Origin: a candidate division BRC1 bacterium ADurb.Bin183
Lineage (GTDB): Bacteria > Sumerlaeota > Sumerlaeia > MWCT01
Reading direction: 5' to 3'
Assembly (NCBI GenBank): GCA_002070185.1
Contig: MWCT01000008.1
Span: forward strand, 121,625-154,552
DNA: 32,928 bases
Below the pieces are notes generated by a model. That model was not told the DNA's origin. It searched no databases and saw only the letters and a program-made list of their open reading frames with translations. Shown here in pieces: positions 16,352 through 25,806 of this stretch. A program made the position numbers and the translations under genes. The first letter of the stretch is position 1, and every line of letters begins with the position of its first letter.

Positions 16352-17529
16352 CAGCATGCCCCCCCGTTTGTCTTAAAATGCTTTTTGCCTCGCATCCCGA
16401 CATTTCGGCGGAATGTATCCACAGCAGATTCGGGAAGCGCGGATAACAAAACCTCAGTCACTTCATCGAACCCCGCCTCCTTAAACCAGATAGCAACGTC
16501 TGCCGCCTTTACGCGATGGGCATAAAGTGGCGTGAACCGATCGCGAACGGCATGCAGGGCGCGGGAGAAATTATAAGCCTGACGTTTCTGTCCCGAAAGC
16601 CGCTGCAACATATTTACGCCCATGTATCCCAGCGCAATCGGAGTTAAAACAACATTTGCCATCGCGGAAGGCATGCGCGCCAGACGAGGACGCAAGAAAA
16701 CCTCCGCCGAATATGCGGCGCGGCGAATAAAACTTTCGTTAATTGAGCCCGGTCCATAAACCCAGATATAGGCAATGCCGCCTTTTTTGCAAAAAGGGGC
16801 AACCGCTTTGAATGCGCGCTCCGTATCGCATGTGTGATGAAGAACGCCGTGCGAATAAAGCACATCGCAAAACTCGCGGGAAAACGGCAGCCGCCACAAC
16901 GATGCCTGAATAAAATGCATGAATGGTTTATGACGATAACGTTCCGCGGCGCGCATGGCAGCCAAGCTCAAATCCACGCCCACCGCATCGCATTGAAGAT
17001 AATCGGAGGCAAAGGATGTGACAACGCCGATCCCGCAACCAATCTCAAGAAAACACGAAGGCGCGCTGGATATAGCTGACGCGCCAATCTCAGCAAGAAA
17101 TATTGCGCGCCGCTCTTCATAAGTCCAAGTCCACAACACATCATCAAACGAATAATCGCTCCATTCGCGGGAAAAAGACTGAAGCACATACTCTTCGCCG
17201 GAGACTGGATTCTCACACGGCGGCGAATAACCCTTCCCCAATTTTTTTATCTGAACGGAATACAATTTCTCAAACTCTCGATGGCTATCGGTCGTATAAG
17301 GCAAAAAAATTGGCAGCCCTTTCAATACCGGAAACCATAGCCCGCACTCGCGGCACACAAATAACCCCGCATCTACACAGGTTGATAAATCCTCAAAAGA
17401 TAAACCTGCCCGTTCTCCCCTTGCACAATCCTCGCTCGATGGCGATTCATCATGTTCATCAATAACAATAAGCTCCACTGGTTTTTCACAAATAACACAA
17501 CGCAGATTTGGGGCAAAACGTTTCCACAT
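16351..17529 (-). CDS. SAM-dependent methyltransferase with N-terminal zinc-ribbon-like segment
   Basis: 392 residues. The N-terminus carries CVIC (11-14) and, about 50 residues later, CREC in FVCRECGLWFPVLKGLP, which resembles the Trm112-like metal-binding segment found before some methyltransferases. The class I methyltransferase core follows: FLEIGCGIGVVTSF (motif I), the acidic VGVDLS strand, and DVLYSHGVLHHTCD. A C-terminal extension of about 130 residues includes hydrophobic stretches. It starts at ATG 17529, three bases after the upstream glycosyltransferase stop, and its stop overlaps the AsnB start (TGATG). This makes sugar or lipid-linked glycan modification the likely role, but the acceptor is unknown. 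Confidence 0.8.
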   Translation of the reverse strand: MWKRFAPNLRCVICEKPVELIVIDEHDESPSSEDCARGERAGLSFEDLSTCVDAGLFVCRECGLWFPVLKGLPIFLPYTTDSHREFEKLYSVQIKKLGKGYSPPCENPVSGEEYVLQSFSREWSDYSFDDVLWTWTYEERRAIFLAEIGASAISSAPSCFLEIGCGIGVVTSFASDYLQCDAVGVDLSLAAMRAAERYRHKPFMHFIQASLWRLPFSREFCDVLYSHGVLHHTCDTERAFKAVAPFCKKGGIAYIWVYGPGSINESFIRRAAYSAEVFLRPRLARMPSAMANVVLTPIALGYMGVNMLQRLSGQKRQAYNFSRALHAVRDRFTPLYAHRVKAADVAIWFKEAGFDEVTEVLLSALPESAVDTFRRNVGMRGKKHFKTNGGAC

Positions 17530-17532
17530 GAT

Positions 17533-18714
17533 TTATCGCATGCTCTCCCACCGCGAAAGATTCCGCCTTAAAAGAAAACGATATAGCCCGGCAAACGATG
17601 CGGCAATCACGGCAAACAAATACGACGCGTCTAATAATCGCGGCGATTTTTTTTTAAGCAGCATCTGCAAAATTGCCGCGGCTGCCGAAAATCCAACCGC
17701 GCCCCAAAGGGCAACCGCAATCCAAAAAGAAAATCCAATCGGCAAAAATGCGCCCAATACCATCATGAAAAAGATGGCGGGAAATGCAAGATAACGGCAT
17801 AATTTTTTAGCGATCAATTGAAGCAAAACAAATAACCGCATGAAAAAGGGAGATTGGCAAGCGCGCGCATCTCGAAATGCAAAAAGGATGGAAAACACCA
17901 CACCGCTTAACCCGCGGGCGATAATCCGCGATTTGCGCCGGAACTCGCCTCCCGCTGTTTCCGCCGCTTCCTCTTCGGCTATCGCCTCTGGGTCGTAAAC
18001 TGTTTTAAATCCCCGCAGCCTTGCCACAATTGGCAGAACCATATCATTCGATTGCTCCCCCGGCAAATAAACCGCAAGCCAACGGCGAAGCGCGAATATA
18101 GCCCCATTTGCGCCAAGAAGGCGCCCGCTCTTTCCCTCGCATATTTTCAGGCGCGTATCCCAGTCCCAATAACGGCTCTCCCCTTGCGCTTTTGCCGCGC
18201 CTCGATGAAATATTTTTAACCGTCCGCAAACACATCCAACTTTATCATGTTGAAACCACCTGACAAGTTTTCTGATGGTATCCGAATGATACATACTATT
18301 GGCGTCCGAATAAACCAGAATCGGGGCATCGGCGGCGGCAACCGCATCATTCAACGAAACCGTTTTCCCGCGATTGACCGGATTTTTGAGATGAATAATG
18401 GAAGGATTGTTAAATTGCGCAATAATGCTATCCGTGCCATCCTTTGAGCCGTCTGTATGAACAATCACCGTCAGCAAGTTCGCAGGATAATCAAGCGCCA
18501 GCGCATTTTTAATTTTTTCGCCGATGACTTTTTCTTCATTATATGCAGTTATCAAAAGCGCCACAGGCGGCAATTCATTTGACTCAACGGGCGTTTTCAA
18601 CGGGGCGAGCAAAAGAGATAAAGCTTTCATTAACAAAGGGTAAATAATAAGGGCAATCGCCGGGATGGATGCCAACACCCAGAATAAAAAGATTATTAAC
18701 CGGGACATATTCAT
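17533..18714 (-). CDS. Glycosyltransferase family 2, membrane-anchored
   Basis: 393 residues. A membrane segment near the N-terminus (about 5-38) precedes a GT-A domain: PPVALLITAYNEE, HTDGSKDGT (86-94, nucleotide-sugar site), YSDANS with D137-A-N in the DXD position, and GANGAIFALRR. Four hydrophobic stretches follow (about 290-380). This layout is that of processive or integral-membrane GT2 enzymes that use UDP-sugars on the cytoplasmic face. The start is ATG 18714, forming an ATGA overlap with the stop of the O-antigen ligase gene. The longer frame back to 18774 lies within that gene. It is part of the polysaccharide assembly operon. Confidence 0.87.
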   Translation of the reverse strand: MNMSRLIIFLFWVLASIPAIALIIYPLLMKALSLLLAPLKTPVESNELPPVALLITAYNEEKVIGEKIKNALALDYPANLLTVIVHTDGSKDGTDSIIAQFNNPSIIHLKNPVNRGKTVSLNDAVAAADAPILVYSDANSMYHSDTIRKLVRWFQHDKVGCVCGRLKIFHRGAAKAQGESRYWDWDTRLKICEGKSGRLLGANGAIFALRRWLAVYLPGEQSNDMVLPIVARLRGFKTVYDPEAIAEEEAAETAGGEFRRKSRIIARGLSGVVFSILFAFRDARACQSPFFMRLFVLLQLIAKKLCRYLAFPAIFFMMVLGAFLPIGFSFWIAVALWGAVGFSAAAAILQMLLKKKSPRLLDASYLFAVIAASFAGLYRFLLRRNLSRWESMR

Positions 18715-20054
18715 TGTCCGGCTATTGGCTCCTTTTGCCATGGAAATTGGATGGCAAGCGCAAATAAAACCCACAAGTATTTTGAGATTTGCAAGGAATG
18801 GAAAATGTTCATGACAAAAAATGCGGTCAGAGCGCCCGCAATAATACCGATAAATATCAAACCTTCATAATCCCTTTTTTCTTTCAACCGCCCCGAAACA
18901 ATCCACAAAGAATGAAACGCCATCAAGTTCATTGCCAAATAAGCGCCAAGCGCAAAAATACCCATCTCCGAAGCAATGCCGAGATAGGCATTATGCGGCG
19001 TGCGGGGAGCACCTCTAACATCGCTAGTGTATCTCAAATAATGTTCGGGATAATTCCCAATCCCAATTCCAATAAACGGATTATCAAGGAATATATTAAT
19101 TCCAGTCTGGATGGAATAAATATGACCTCGTGTGGAACGATCCTCAACGCCTGTTTCTGCCAAACGCCGCAGGGTGAATGGAGCGAAAAACACAATGAGA
19201 ATGAGAACCACAGCCAGAATGGCAAGCGTGTGGCGCGGTCTGCCCCAGAAAAAGCCAGCCGCCGCCACCGATGGTATGAACGCTATATAGGCAGCGCGCG
19301 ACAAAGAAAAAAGCAGCCCTAAAGATATTATCGCAATAACAATTGCCCAGAATGTCTTTGCGGCGCGAACTTTTGTTGTCAACATCAGGGCAATGCCAAA
19401 CCAAAGAGCAACATAAAGGTCAGCCGATAAAACAGCGGCATTCTGGGAAACACCAATGATGCGCACTGTAGGATCCGTGATGTATTGCCCAATTCCAATA
19501 AGCGCGCTCACGCTCAAAGTCAGGACGGCGACTTTGCCCAAAACGCGAAGCCGCTCAATATTTGTGACAAGAACCCCAACAACCACAAACAATATCCCAA
19601 GCTGGATAAACGTGAAAAGACTCGAAACCGCGGCGGTATAATTGACGGCTTTTAAAAAACTCGCCAACCCGCAAAGCAGGAATACCCCAATAATCCCAAC
19701 GACAATCCCAGACTTGATTTGCATCTTTCCCTTGATAAAGTAAGGCAGAAGGGAAACCACAAGAAGCCCTCCTACAACCTTCGCGATGGTGATGGTGTAT
19801 AACTCTCGAGGCTGAATGGCGTTAATCGCCTCAAAGGCAATGAGCGAAAGCAACACACACAAAATAGCAAATGGACGCGTAAACAAGAATAAGGCAATCA
19901 TCGCCGCCGCCGCCAATAAAACGGCTATGGGTCCTCCAAGGGCAAGGGCTGCGCCGCATAAAATTGATGCAAATACCCCTGCGTAAAGAGCAATGTTCCC
20001 GTTAACAGATGCCTTCTTTGCGCTCGACCATTCCGATAAATTTGTTTGTGCCAT
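18711..20054 (-). CDS. O-antigen ligase / polymerase family membrane protein (WaaL/Wzy-like)
   Basis: 447 residues with about ten to twelve hydrophobic segments. The signature is the periplasmic loop near 330-370: NPFIGIGIGNYPEHY, then RTPHNAYLGIASEMGIFALG with the conserved His-Asn. That is the O-antigen ligase (Wzy_C) domain. With a flippase and a Wzz-like protein in the same locus it most likely polymerises repeat units in the periplasm. Ligation to a lipid or protein acceptor is the alternative, since WaaL and Wzy cannot be told apart by sequence alone. ATG 20054 has AAAGGGG just upstream. The gene starts 15 bp after the fused glycosyltransferase and overlaps the next GT2 (ATGA). Confidence 0.87.
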   Translation of the reverse strand: MAQTNLSEWSSAKKASVNGNIALYAGVFASILCGAALALGGPIAVLLAAAAMIALFLFTRPFAILCVLLSLIAFEAINAIQPRELYTITIAKVVGGLLVVSLLPYFIKGKMQIKSGIVVGIIGVFLLCGLASFLKAVNYTAAVSSLFTFIQLGILFVVVGVLVTNIERLRVLGKVAVLTLSVSALIGIGQYITDPTVRIIGVSQNAAVLSADLYVALWFGIALMLTTKVRAAKTFWAIVIAIISLGLLFSLSRAAYIAFIPSVAAAGFFWGRPRHTLAILAVVLILIVFFAPFTLRRLAETGVEDRSTRGHIYSIQTGINIFLDNPFIGIGIGNYPEHYLRYTSDVRGAPRTPHNAYLGIASEMGIFALGAYLAMNLMAFHSLWIVSGRLKEKRDYEGLIFIGIIAGALTAFFVMNIFHSLQISKYLWVLFALAIQFPWQKEPIAGQ

Positions 20055-20069
20055 TCCCCTTTTCTCCTA

Positions 20070-22415
20070 TCAAACAAATTCCTTAAATTTTTTTTCTAAC
20101 GTTTCTGCATTTTTGTCCTTGTCAAACATCGCCATCGCCTTACGGCGGGCGTTTTCTGCAAGCTGCTCCCTGAGACTGGCGTCCTTTAACAATGCCTCCA
20201 TCCCATGAGCCATTTGCTCAATATTCCCCGGCTCAACCAGAAGCCCCGTTACACCGTGTTGAATGAATTCTCTTATAGAACCGAGATCGGAGACAATACA
20301 AGAAACTTTTAACATGGAAGCTTCAATAATAACGTTGGGGAGGTTATCCTCGCCCAATTTATTTTTTAACGAAGCAAGGGCAAATAAAGACGCTCCGCTC
20401 ATTTCCTCGAACACTTTATGCTGAGGCAGCCTTCCTAAAAATTGGACGCTTCCGGCAATCTTCAATTTTTCGGCTAAATTTTTTAATTCGCCTTCGAGCG
20501 GACCTGCCCCGATAATGCGAAGGCGGACATCAAACCCCTTATTAAGCAAAAGCGAAAAGGCATGAAGAAGCCGATTATGCCCTTTATACGCCTCCAAAGA
20601 ACCCACAGTTAGGATGACCGGCGGCTGCGACGGGTTATGCTCGTATGAATCCAGCGAAGAGGAAAGGAAATGCCGCACAAGATAAATTCGATTGCGCGCG
20701 CTCCCATGCGCAAGATTTTGCAAATATTCCACATTGCGCTGGGTGCAAGTCGTGACAAACGCGGATTTTTGAATTTTTTCCTTCAACGACACAGGCTTGC
20801 CATAAATGTCCCATGCGTGCGCCGTAAAACTGAAACGGCATCCTGTTAACCTCGCCATTGCCGCCGCGCAGGATGTCGGCATGGTTGCCCAATGCGCATG
20901 AATATGTCTGACGCCTTCCTTTTTTAAAATCGCCGCAAAGGCGGCGGTCTTCCACCAAACGGCAAAAGCCTTCGATAACTCTACCGGCGACTTGAAATTC
21001 AAGCCAAGAATCTCGCCAAAGGCGCTGAAATATCTGACAGGGTGCAAAACCATCAATTTAAGATTCGACATAAAAATCTTGCCGCTGAACCAGCGAAGAT
21101 ATAAAACATCTCTCATCAACGGCTCCGCTTCTTTATGAACAGCGCCTTCCTTTGAAGATTTGAGAGAAATGATGCGGCACGATAAACCCCGCTTGTTCAT
21201 TTCAATTATTTCACGAAGAATAAAAGTCTCGGATACTTTGGGAAATTGGGAAAGAAGATAAGCCAAATCATAATGCCTCCCTTTTATCAACCGTTCGTAA
21301 TGACTTGTCATATCATGAAGCATGGCATCCATTCCAAAACGATTCTGTGCGCGGCGCTTTGCCTCCTTGCCGAGGTTTTCTCTTAAATCGGCGGAACTCA
21401 TTAAACGAATAATGGAATCAACCAGATGTTGCGGCGATTTGGGAGGAACTAACAAACCCGATATCTCATCCTCAACGGCTTCCGCATTGCCTCCCGCATG
21501 AGTGGCGATGCAAGGTAATCCCGCCGCCATCGCCTCGATAAGGGCGTTGCAAAATCCCTCGCTCCGCGAAGGAAGTATAAAAACATCAAAGGCGCAAAGC
21601 AGCCTTTGAACGTCATCCCTTTTCCCAAGAAAAACGACATCGCGTTCAAGCCCCGATGTTTTTGTAAAATCTTCCAGAGTGCGGCGCAGACGCCCATCGC
21701 CAATAATAAACAACCTTGCATTTTTGCCCTGATGCTTTAAAAGAGAAAAGGCTTTGATAACATCAACATGCCTTTTGATAGGCTCTAAACGCCCCACACA
21801 AACAGCCGTAAATTCGTTATCTGCGATTCCCAACTCTCTGCGCAATTCTGCGCGATTGCTTAAAGGCGGCGACGAAACGCCGTTGAATATCCGCCATATC
21901 GGCGGCGCGCCAAAAACCTTTTTACGGTAATAATCCTCCACATGTTTCGAATTAACAAAAACCGCATCCGCCCGACGCGCGGTCAAGATGGATTCCAAAA
22001 GCGCATAAAGTCTTTTATCAAATTGATGGGCATTCAAAAGCGAGCTGATAAAACGCGCACTCTTTCGCCGCGGCATGACGCATGACGTCCAGAATGCCGT
22101 TTGCGGCGTCATGGCGTGAATCAAATCATATTTATTTCGCAAGACCTTGCGAAGGCGCAGCAAAAACGAAAAATCAATCAGACGCTTCTTGCCGAGTAAT
22201 AAAACCTCCGCCCCTGAATCGCGAAACTGAGACGCCATGTCCGAAAGTTTTGCTCGGAATGAGCCAACAACGCATTTATCCCCTTTTGCGCAAAGGTAGC
22301 GGCATACTTCGAGCAGCTGCCGCTGAATGCCGCCCACCTCCAGCGAGTCCACAAGAAAAAGATATTCATGACGTTTTTGATTCAACGCTTTTATTGCCCC
22401 CGGATTTCTTCCCAT
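20070..22415 (-). CDS. Fused double glycosyltransferase (GT4-GT4)
   Basis: 781 residues in one unbroken frame holding two complete GT-B enzymes. Domain 1 (about 17-378) begins YLFLVDSLEVGGIQRQLLE and has GRLEPIKRH and the EX7E motif EGFCNALIE (286-294). Domain 2 (about 382-781) begins LAYLLSQFPKVSETFILRE and has GSLEAYKGHNRLLHAF, GRLPQHKVFEEM and GEDNLPNVIIEA. The two halves are different GT4 subtypes, not a recent duplication. The junction HYD-LAYLL has almost no linker. It probably adds two successive sugars to the lipid-linked unit in the cytoplasm. ATG 22415 overlaps the upstream stop by 25 bp. A TTG at 22382 is an alternative start that keeps both domains. Confidence 0.88.
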   Translation of the reverse strand: MGRNPGAIKALNQKRHEYLFLVDSLEVGGIQRQLLEVCRYLCAKGDKCVVGSFRAKLSDMASQFRDSGAEVLLLGKKRLIDFSFLLRLRKVLRNKYDLIHAMTPQTAFWTSCVMPRRKSARFISSLLNAHQFDKRLYALLESILTARRADAVFVNSKHVEDYYRKKVFGAPPIWRIFNGVSSPPLSNRAELRRELGIADNEFTAVCVGRLEPIKRHVDVIKAFSLLKHQGKNARLFIIGDGRLRRTLEDFTKTSGLERDVVFLGKRDDVQRLLCAFDVFILPSRSEGFCNALIEAMAAGLPCIATHAGGNAEAVEDEISGLLVPPKSPQHLVDSIIRLMSSADLRENLGKEAKRRAQNRFGMDAMLHDMTSHYERLIKGRHYDLAYLLSQFPKVSETFILREIIEMNKRGLSCRIISLKSSKEGAVHKEAEPLMRDVLYLRWFSGKIFMSNLKLMVLHPVRYFSAFGEILGLNFKSPVELSKAFAVWWKTAAFAAILKKEGVRHIHAHWATMPTSCAAAMARLTGCRFSFTAHAWDIYGKPVSLKEKIQKSAFVTTCTQRNVEYLQNLAHGSARNRIYLVRHFLSSSLDSYEHNPSQPPVILTVGSLEAYKGHNRLLHAFSLLLNKGFDVRLRIIGAGPLEGELKNLAEKLKIAGSVQFLGRLPQHKVFEEMSGASLFALASLKNKLGEDNLPNVIIEASMLKVSCIVSDLGSIREFIQHGVTGLLVEPGNIEQMAHGMEALLKDASLREQLAENARRKAMAMFDKDKNAETLEKKFKEFV

Positions 22416-23332
22416 AATCCCGCAAGGATTCCGCGCGCCTTATGAATCCTTTGATTATACTGCATCGAAAATATGGCGCCGCCAAGATAAATAAAAACAA
22501 GACCCAGCAATGCCCATGCAAAAAACAAAAAACTCCAGATATGTTTTTTGAAAGTCTTGCGATAAAAAAAGAACTGATTCTTAACCATCATCTTTCCAAG
22601 GGCATAATCCTGCGTGCGGGAATGCTGGCTTTTTCTATGAATGCCAACCGCCGCCGGCTGGCAAAGAAGGATATGCTCCCGCGATATTCTATATGAAGCT
22701 TCTTTATCGTTGCCGTATGCGTAACCCTCATACCATGTGTTGAAACGATACCTCTTCAAAATATCTGTCCGCCAAAATCCAAGTCCGCCTGCGATAAATT
22801 CAGTCGGATAGGGATGATTGGGGCGATAACCCCAGTAGTAATCCGTGCAATAACTCGATGGCAAAAAGAAACCTTCCTTCCATCCATTCAACAAAAACAC
22901 GCGTTCAAGAAACAAACGAACATAAAGCCGCCAGTTACATGTCCAGTCTTCGGGCGGAACGCCATACCCGGCAATGCCGGCAACTTTGTCAGGCTCTTTG
23001 TATGAATACAAGGCATCCGCCATCGCCTCCATAAAATTCTCAACAATGTTCACATCATCATCCAGAATCAACATCCATTCAGTAGGGCAGAGCTCAAGGG
23101 CAACATTCAAAGATTGAATTAGTCCCGGTGTTTCCTTGCGATGATAAATCAGCCGCTCGCCTTCAGAACCCATCCATGCGCGAATTTCATCAGGATTAAG
23201 CTGCCCGTCATCAACAATGATATATTTCTCCGGTTTGATTTTTTGAACATAAACAAATTGCAGACATTTGCGGAGTTCTTCCGGACGGTCTTTTGTCGGA
23301 ATAATCAATGAATAATTGATAGACTTGTTCAT
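22391..23332 (-). CDS. Glycosyltransferase family 2
   Basis: 313 residues. The GT-A core has YSLIIPTKDRPEEL, VDDG (40-43) for the nucleotide, ETPGLIQSLNVAL, and the metal-binding DDD (91-93) in WMLILDDDVN. FIAGGLGFWR and YEGYAYGNDKEASYR form the acceptor side. A single membrane hairpin lies near the C-terminus (about 268-292), so the enzyme should sit at the inner membrane facing the cytoplasm. ATG 23332 overlaps the flippase stop (ATGA). The donor sugar is not predictable. It most likely acts before or beside the fused GT4-GT4 enzyme in building the repeat unit. Confidence 0.87.
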   Translation of the reverse strand: MNKSINYSLIIPTKDRPEELRKCLQFVYVQKIKPEKYIIVDDGQLNPDEIRAWMGSEGERLIYHRKETPGLIQSLNVALELCPTEWMLILDDDVNIVENFMEAMADALYSYKEPDKVAGIAGYGVPPEDWTCNWRLYVRLFLERVFLLNGWKEGFFLPSSYCTDYYWGYRPNHPYPTEFIAGGLGFWRTDILKRYRFNTWYEGYAYGNDKEASYRISREHILLCQPAAVGIHRKSQHSRTQDYALGKMMVKNQFFFYRKTFKKHIWSFLFFAWALLGLVFIYLGGAIFSMQYNQRIHKARGILAGLWEEIRGQ

Positions 23333-24783
23333 GCCGCGCTACTTTTCATTTTCCTGATAATTGTCGCATACCAAACAGCAAGCATCCTTCTGTCTGAATC
23401 CTTTAATATAAGACTCCCTTTAATGGCAAAAATTAATATCATAACAAAAATGGCATAAAAGATTGCATCAGGCAAAATAGGCGCGAATGTCAGCAACATA
23501 ATGAACCAAGAACGAAAGGGGATGACTATCCCGCTCAAATGAATAAAAACCAGATGCGCGCTCATGGAAACCAACAATCCGATAAGCGTTCCAATAGCTG
23601 CGCCCGTTATTCCATAAGGTCTAATGAGGAGCCAATTGAAAAAAATGTTGCTGCCCGCCCCCGCAATAAGCGCTATCACATGAACCCAAGTCTTTTCCTC
23701 CAACGCCGCAAAACATCCAAGAATATTGAACATATTATAAAAGATGCTGTATGATAAAAATAATGGGAGGATAGATGACGCCTTCGACCAATTCTTCCCG
23801 AGTATAATCCAGACCAGCGGCTCCGCTATTCTTAATAAAAAGGCGTAAATCATGGAGCCCAACATCGTGATTGCCATCCCGCCCCACACAAAAGCTTGGC
23901 TTGTCTGATGCGACTTATTCGATTTAAGCTCAGCGCCTTTGCGCGCCACAACCGGCATCATGGCTCGCCCCAGCACAAACATCCCCCCGGTGAGTATGGG
24001 AATCAAAGAATAGGCGCCCGTCGTTTCAAGATTGTAATAGCGCGCCAGCATCCACCGGTCAATAAAATCAAAAAGATATTGAAAAAGAGGAATGAGCGCA
24101 AACCATAAAGAAAATTTTAATGCGCGCTTAAAAAGCTCATCCGCAACCTTGTCTTTTTTTTTCGTCAATATAATCTTTGGGCTGAAAATCATAAGCCAAA
24201 TGATAGATGCCCCCATGCCGATTAAAAATGAACCAAACACCAAAGACGCATCTTTTACCACGAACAATAAGATAGCTAAACCCATAATAAAATATATCAA
24301 ATTCTGAATCGCCTCTCCCACTGCTGAATCTTTGAACCTCCCCCTTCCCATTGCCACTCCAAGGTAAGATTTATAAATCACTGTAATAGGAACGCTGATG
24401 CAGACTAAAAAACCAAGGAAAAGATAACTTTTATCAAAAAACAAAAACATCGCAAATTCATTACGAAAAATCATGAATATCGCCGCAATCAAAAGCGATG
24501 GCACAATAGACCAAAAATATGTTTTCCTGATGAATATCTCCGCCGCCACCGGATCTTTCACCTCCGGCAGATAACGCATATAGCATGTATATAAACCCAA
24601 CCCGGCAACGGAAGAAAAAATCGCCGAGGCGGTTGATGCCAACCGAAGGGCGCCAAAGCCAGCCATCCCAAGCAGCGGAGCGAAAAACAAAAGACGCAAG
24701 GCTCCCAAACCCTGATTAATCATCCCGCTCGTCATCAGAGACCCAATGCCATGAAGCCGCGTATTTTTATGCCCTTTTCCCAA
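23329..24783 (-). CDS. Polysaccharide flippase (Wzx/MATE-like, oligosaccharide flippase family)
   Basis: 484 residues, about twelve to fourteen hydrophobic segments. The N-terminal GIGSLMTSGMINQGLGALRL and the central FDFIDRWMLARYYNLETTGAY segment are typical of the oligosaccharide flippase family. It would move undecaprenyl-linked repeat units across the inner membrane. The start is a TTG at 24783 with AAAAGGGCGAG about six bases upstream. The first in-frame ATG is 16 codons later and would trim the first membrane segment only slightly. The gene lies 44 bp after the methyltransferase gene and overlaps the next GT2 (ATGA). Confidence 0.87.
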   Translation of the reverse strand: MGKGHKNTRLHGIGSLMTSGMINQGLGALRLLFFAPLLGMAGFGALRLASTASAIFSSVAGLGLYTCYMRYLPEVKDPVAAEIFIRKTYFWSIVPSLLIAAIFMIFRNEFAMFLFFDKSYLFLGFLVCISVPITVIYKSYLGVAMGRGRFKDSAVGEAIQNLIYFIMGLAILLFVVKDASLVFGSFLIGMGASIIWLMIFSPKIILTKKKDKVADELFKRALKFSLWFALIPLFQYLFDFIDRWMLARYYNLETTGAYSLIPILTGGMFVLGRAMMPVVARKGAELKSNKSHQTSQAFVWGGMAITMLGSMIYAFLLRIAEPLVWIILGKNWSKASSILPLFLSYSIFYNMFNILGCFAALEEKTWVHVIALIAGAGSNIFFNWLLIRPYGITGAAIGTLIGLLVSMSAHLVFIHLSGIVIPFRSWFIMLLTFAPILPDAIFYAIFVMILIFAIKGSLILKDSDRRMLAVWYATIIRKMKSSAA

Positions 24784-24827
24784 ATCTCGCCCTTTTCAAA
24801 AAATCAAATAGCCTCAAGGCGTATATC

Positions 24828-25685
24828 TTATTTCACCGCCATAAGGTAAATATTCGAACCGCCCAATAATATTTTTATCGGCAAAAAATTAGCCAACCCC
24901 CACCGTTTCTTTTTGCTGAATCTATCCAAAAAACCTTCCACCGTTTTCAAATAAAATTGAGGCACAAAAACCGGTTTCTGCCCTGCCATCACAAATTTTT
25001 TCACCCGTTTGAATCCCGCTTTTTTAAAAATTCCCGATAATTCATGAGTGGTATATTCCTTAAGATGCAAACCCGTTGCCCGCTCATCAAAGAATTTTGA
25101 TATATCAAACGGACCAAAAATCCGGTTTGGCGTGACGCATATAAAAATCCCGCCAGGTTTGAGAACTCGATAAATATCACTTATCTGAACCATCACATCA
25201 TCGGGATGGAGATGTTCAAGGACTTGATAGCTGTAAGCGATGTCCATACTTTTATCATCAAAAGGAATATGCAAACCATCAAAAAGAACTAAACGGAAGT
25301 TGGACGGCGTTTTTTTTTCATCTATGGCTGCGGTTGATACTTCAAGGGCAAAAACTTTACCGACTCGGCTGGCAATAGCCAACGCCAAATCACAACCGCC
25401 CGCGCCGATTTCCATAAACCAGCTATCAGATTTAACAAAACGATTGAGTATGTTCAATTGTGATTGAACGGCTTTTTGTTTTAACTCCGGATTGTTTTTT
25501 CGTTTAAGGCTAATATGAAAAGGCATTATCTGAAAAAGATTGTCATACACCTTAGAATATAACATTCTTCTCTCTTCGGCGCCGGCATTTTTGAGTTTCC
25601 CCGCCAATATCTTTTCAATCTGATAATGCAGCTCATAAGGGTAATCATTATCAAATCCATTGGACGGCTGGATGGCTTTATTCAT
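24828..25685 (-). CDS. Class I SAM-dependent methyltransferase
   Basis: 285 residues. The core motifs are WFMEIGAGGCDLALAIA (motif I, from residue 89), the acidic strand end FALEVS, DIAYSYQVLEHLHPDDV, and the LKPGGIFICVTPNR strand. This is the Methyltransf_11-type layout found in many sugar or lipid methyltransferases. About 85 residues precede the core and may bind the acceptor. It is the first gene of the polysaccharide assembly block. It starts at ATG 25685, about 50 bases after a predicted transcription start (promoter 25745-25773). Methylation of the growing glycan or of its non-reducing end is a reasonable guess from context. Confidence 0.85.
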   Translation of the reverse strand: MNKAIQPSNGFDNDYPYELHYQIEKILAGKLKNAGAEERRMLYSKVYDNLFQIMPFHISLKRKNNPELKQKAVQSQLNILNRFVKSDSWFMEIGAGGCDLALAIASRVGKVFALEVSTAAIDEKKTPSNFRLVLFDGLHIPFDDKSMDIAYSYQVLEHLHPDDVMVQISDIYRVLKPGGIFICVTPNRIFGPFDISKFFDERATGLHLKEYTTHELSGIFKKAGFKRVKKFVMAGQKPVFVPQFYLKTVEGFLDRFSKKKRWGLANFLPIKILLGGSNIYLMAVK

Positions 25686-25700
25686 AAAAAATCCGAACTC

Positions 25701-25759
25701 AAAAAAATAATGGACAGGATACAGAGTTGTCTATTGCATGCCTGATTATCCTGTCCATT
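25701..25759 (-). terminator. Intrinsic terminator after the wzz-like gene, overlapping a promoter
   Basis: AATGGACAGGATA (25709-25721) and TATCCTGTCCATT (25747-25759) form a perfect 13-bp stem with a 25-base loop. On the minus strand the stem is followed by one A and seven Ts (25707-25701). It lies about 48 bp after the wzz-like stop and 15 bp before the methyltransferase start. Confidence 0.6.
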
Positions 25760-25773
25760 TAATAATGGGTCAA
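25745..25773 (-). promoter_or_regulatory. Promoter of the polysaccharide assembly genes, inside the terminator hairpin
   Basis: On the minus strand TTGACC (25773-25768), exactly 17 bases, then GATAAT (25750-25745): five of six matches in both boxes at the best spacing. The spacer and -10 coincide with the first arm of the terminator stem. A transcript starting near 25738 would contain only the second arm and could not fold the hairpin. Confidence 0.55.
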
Positions 25774-25806
25774 AAACGGTTTAACTTACCCGCGTCGCTG
25801 CCTTTA

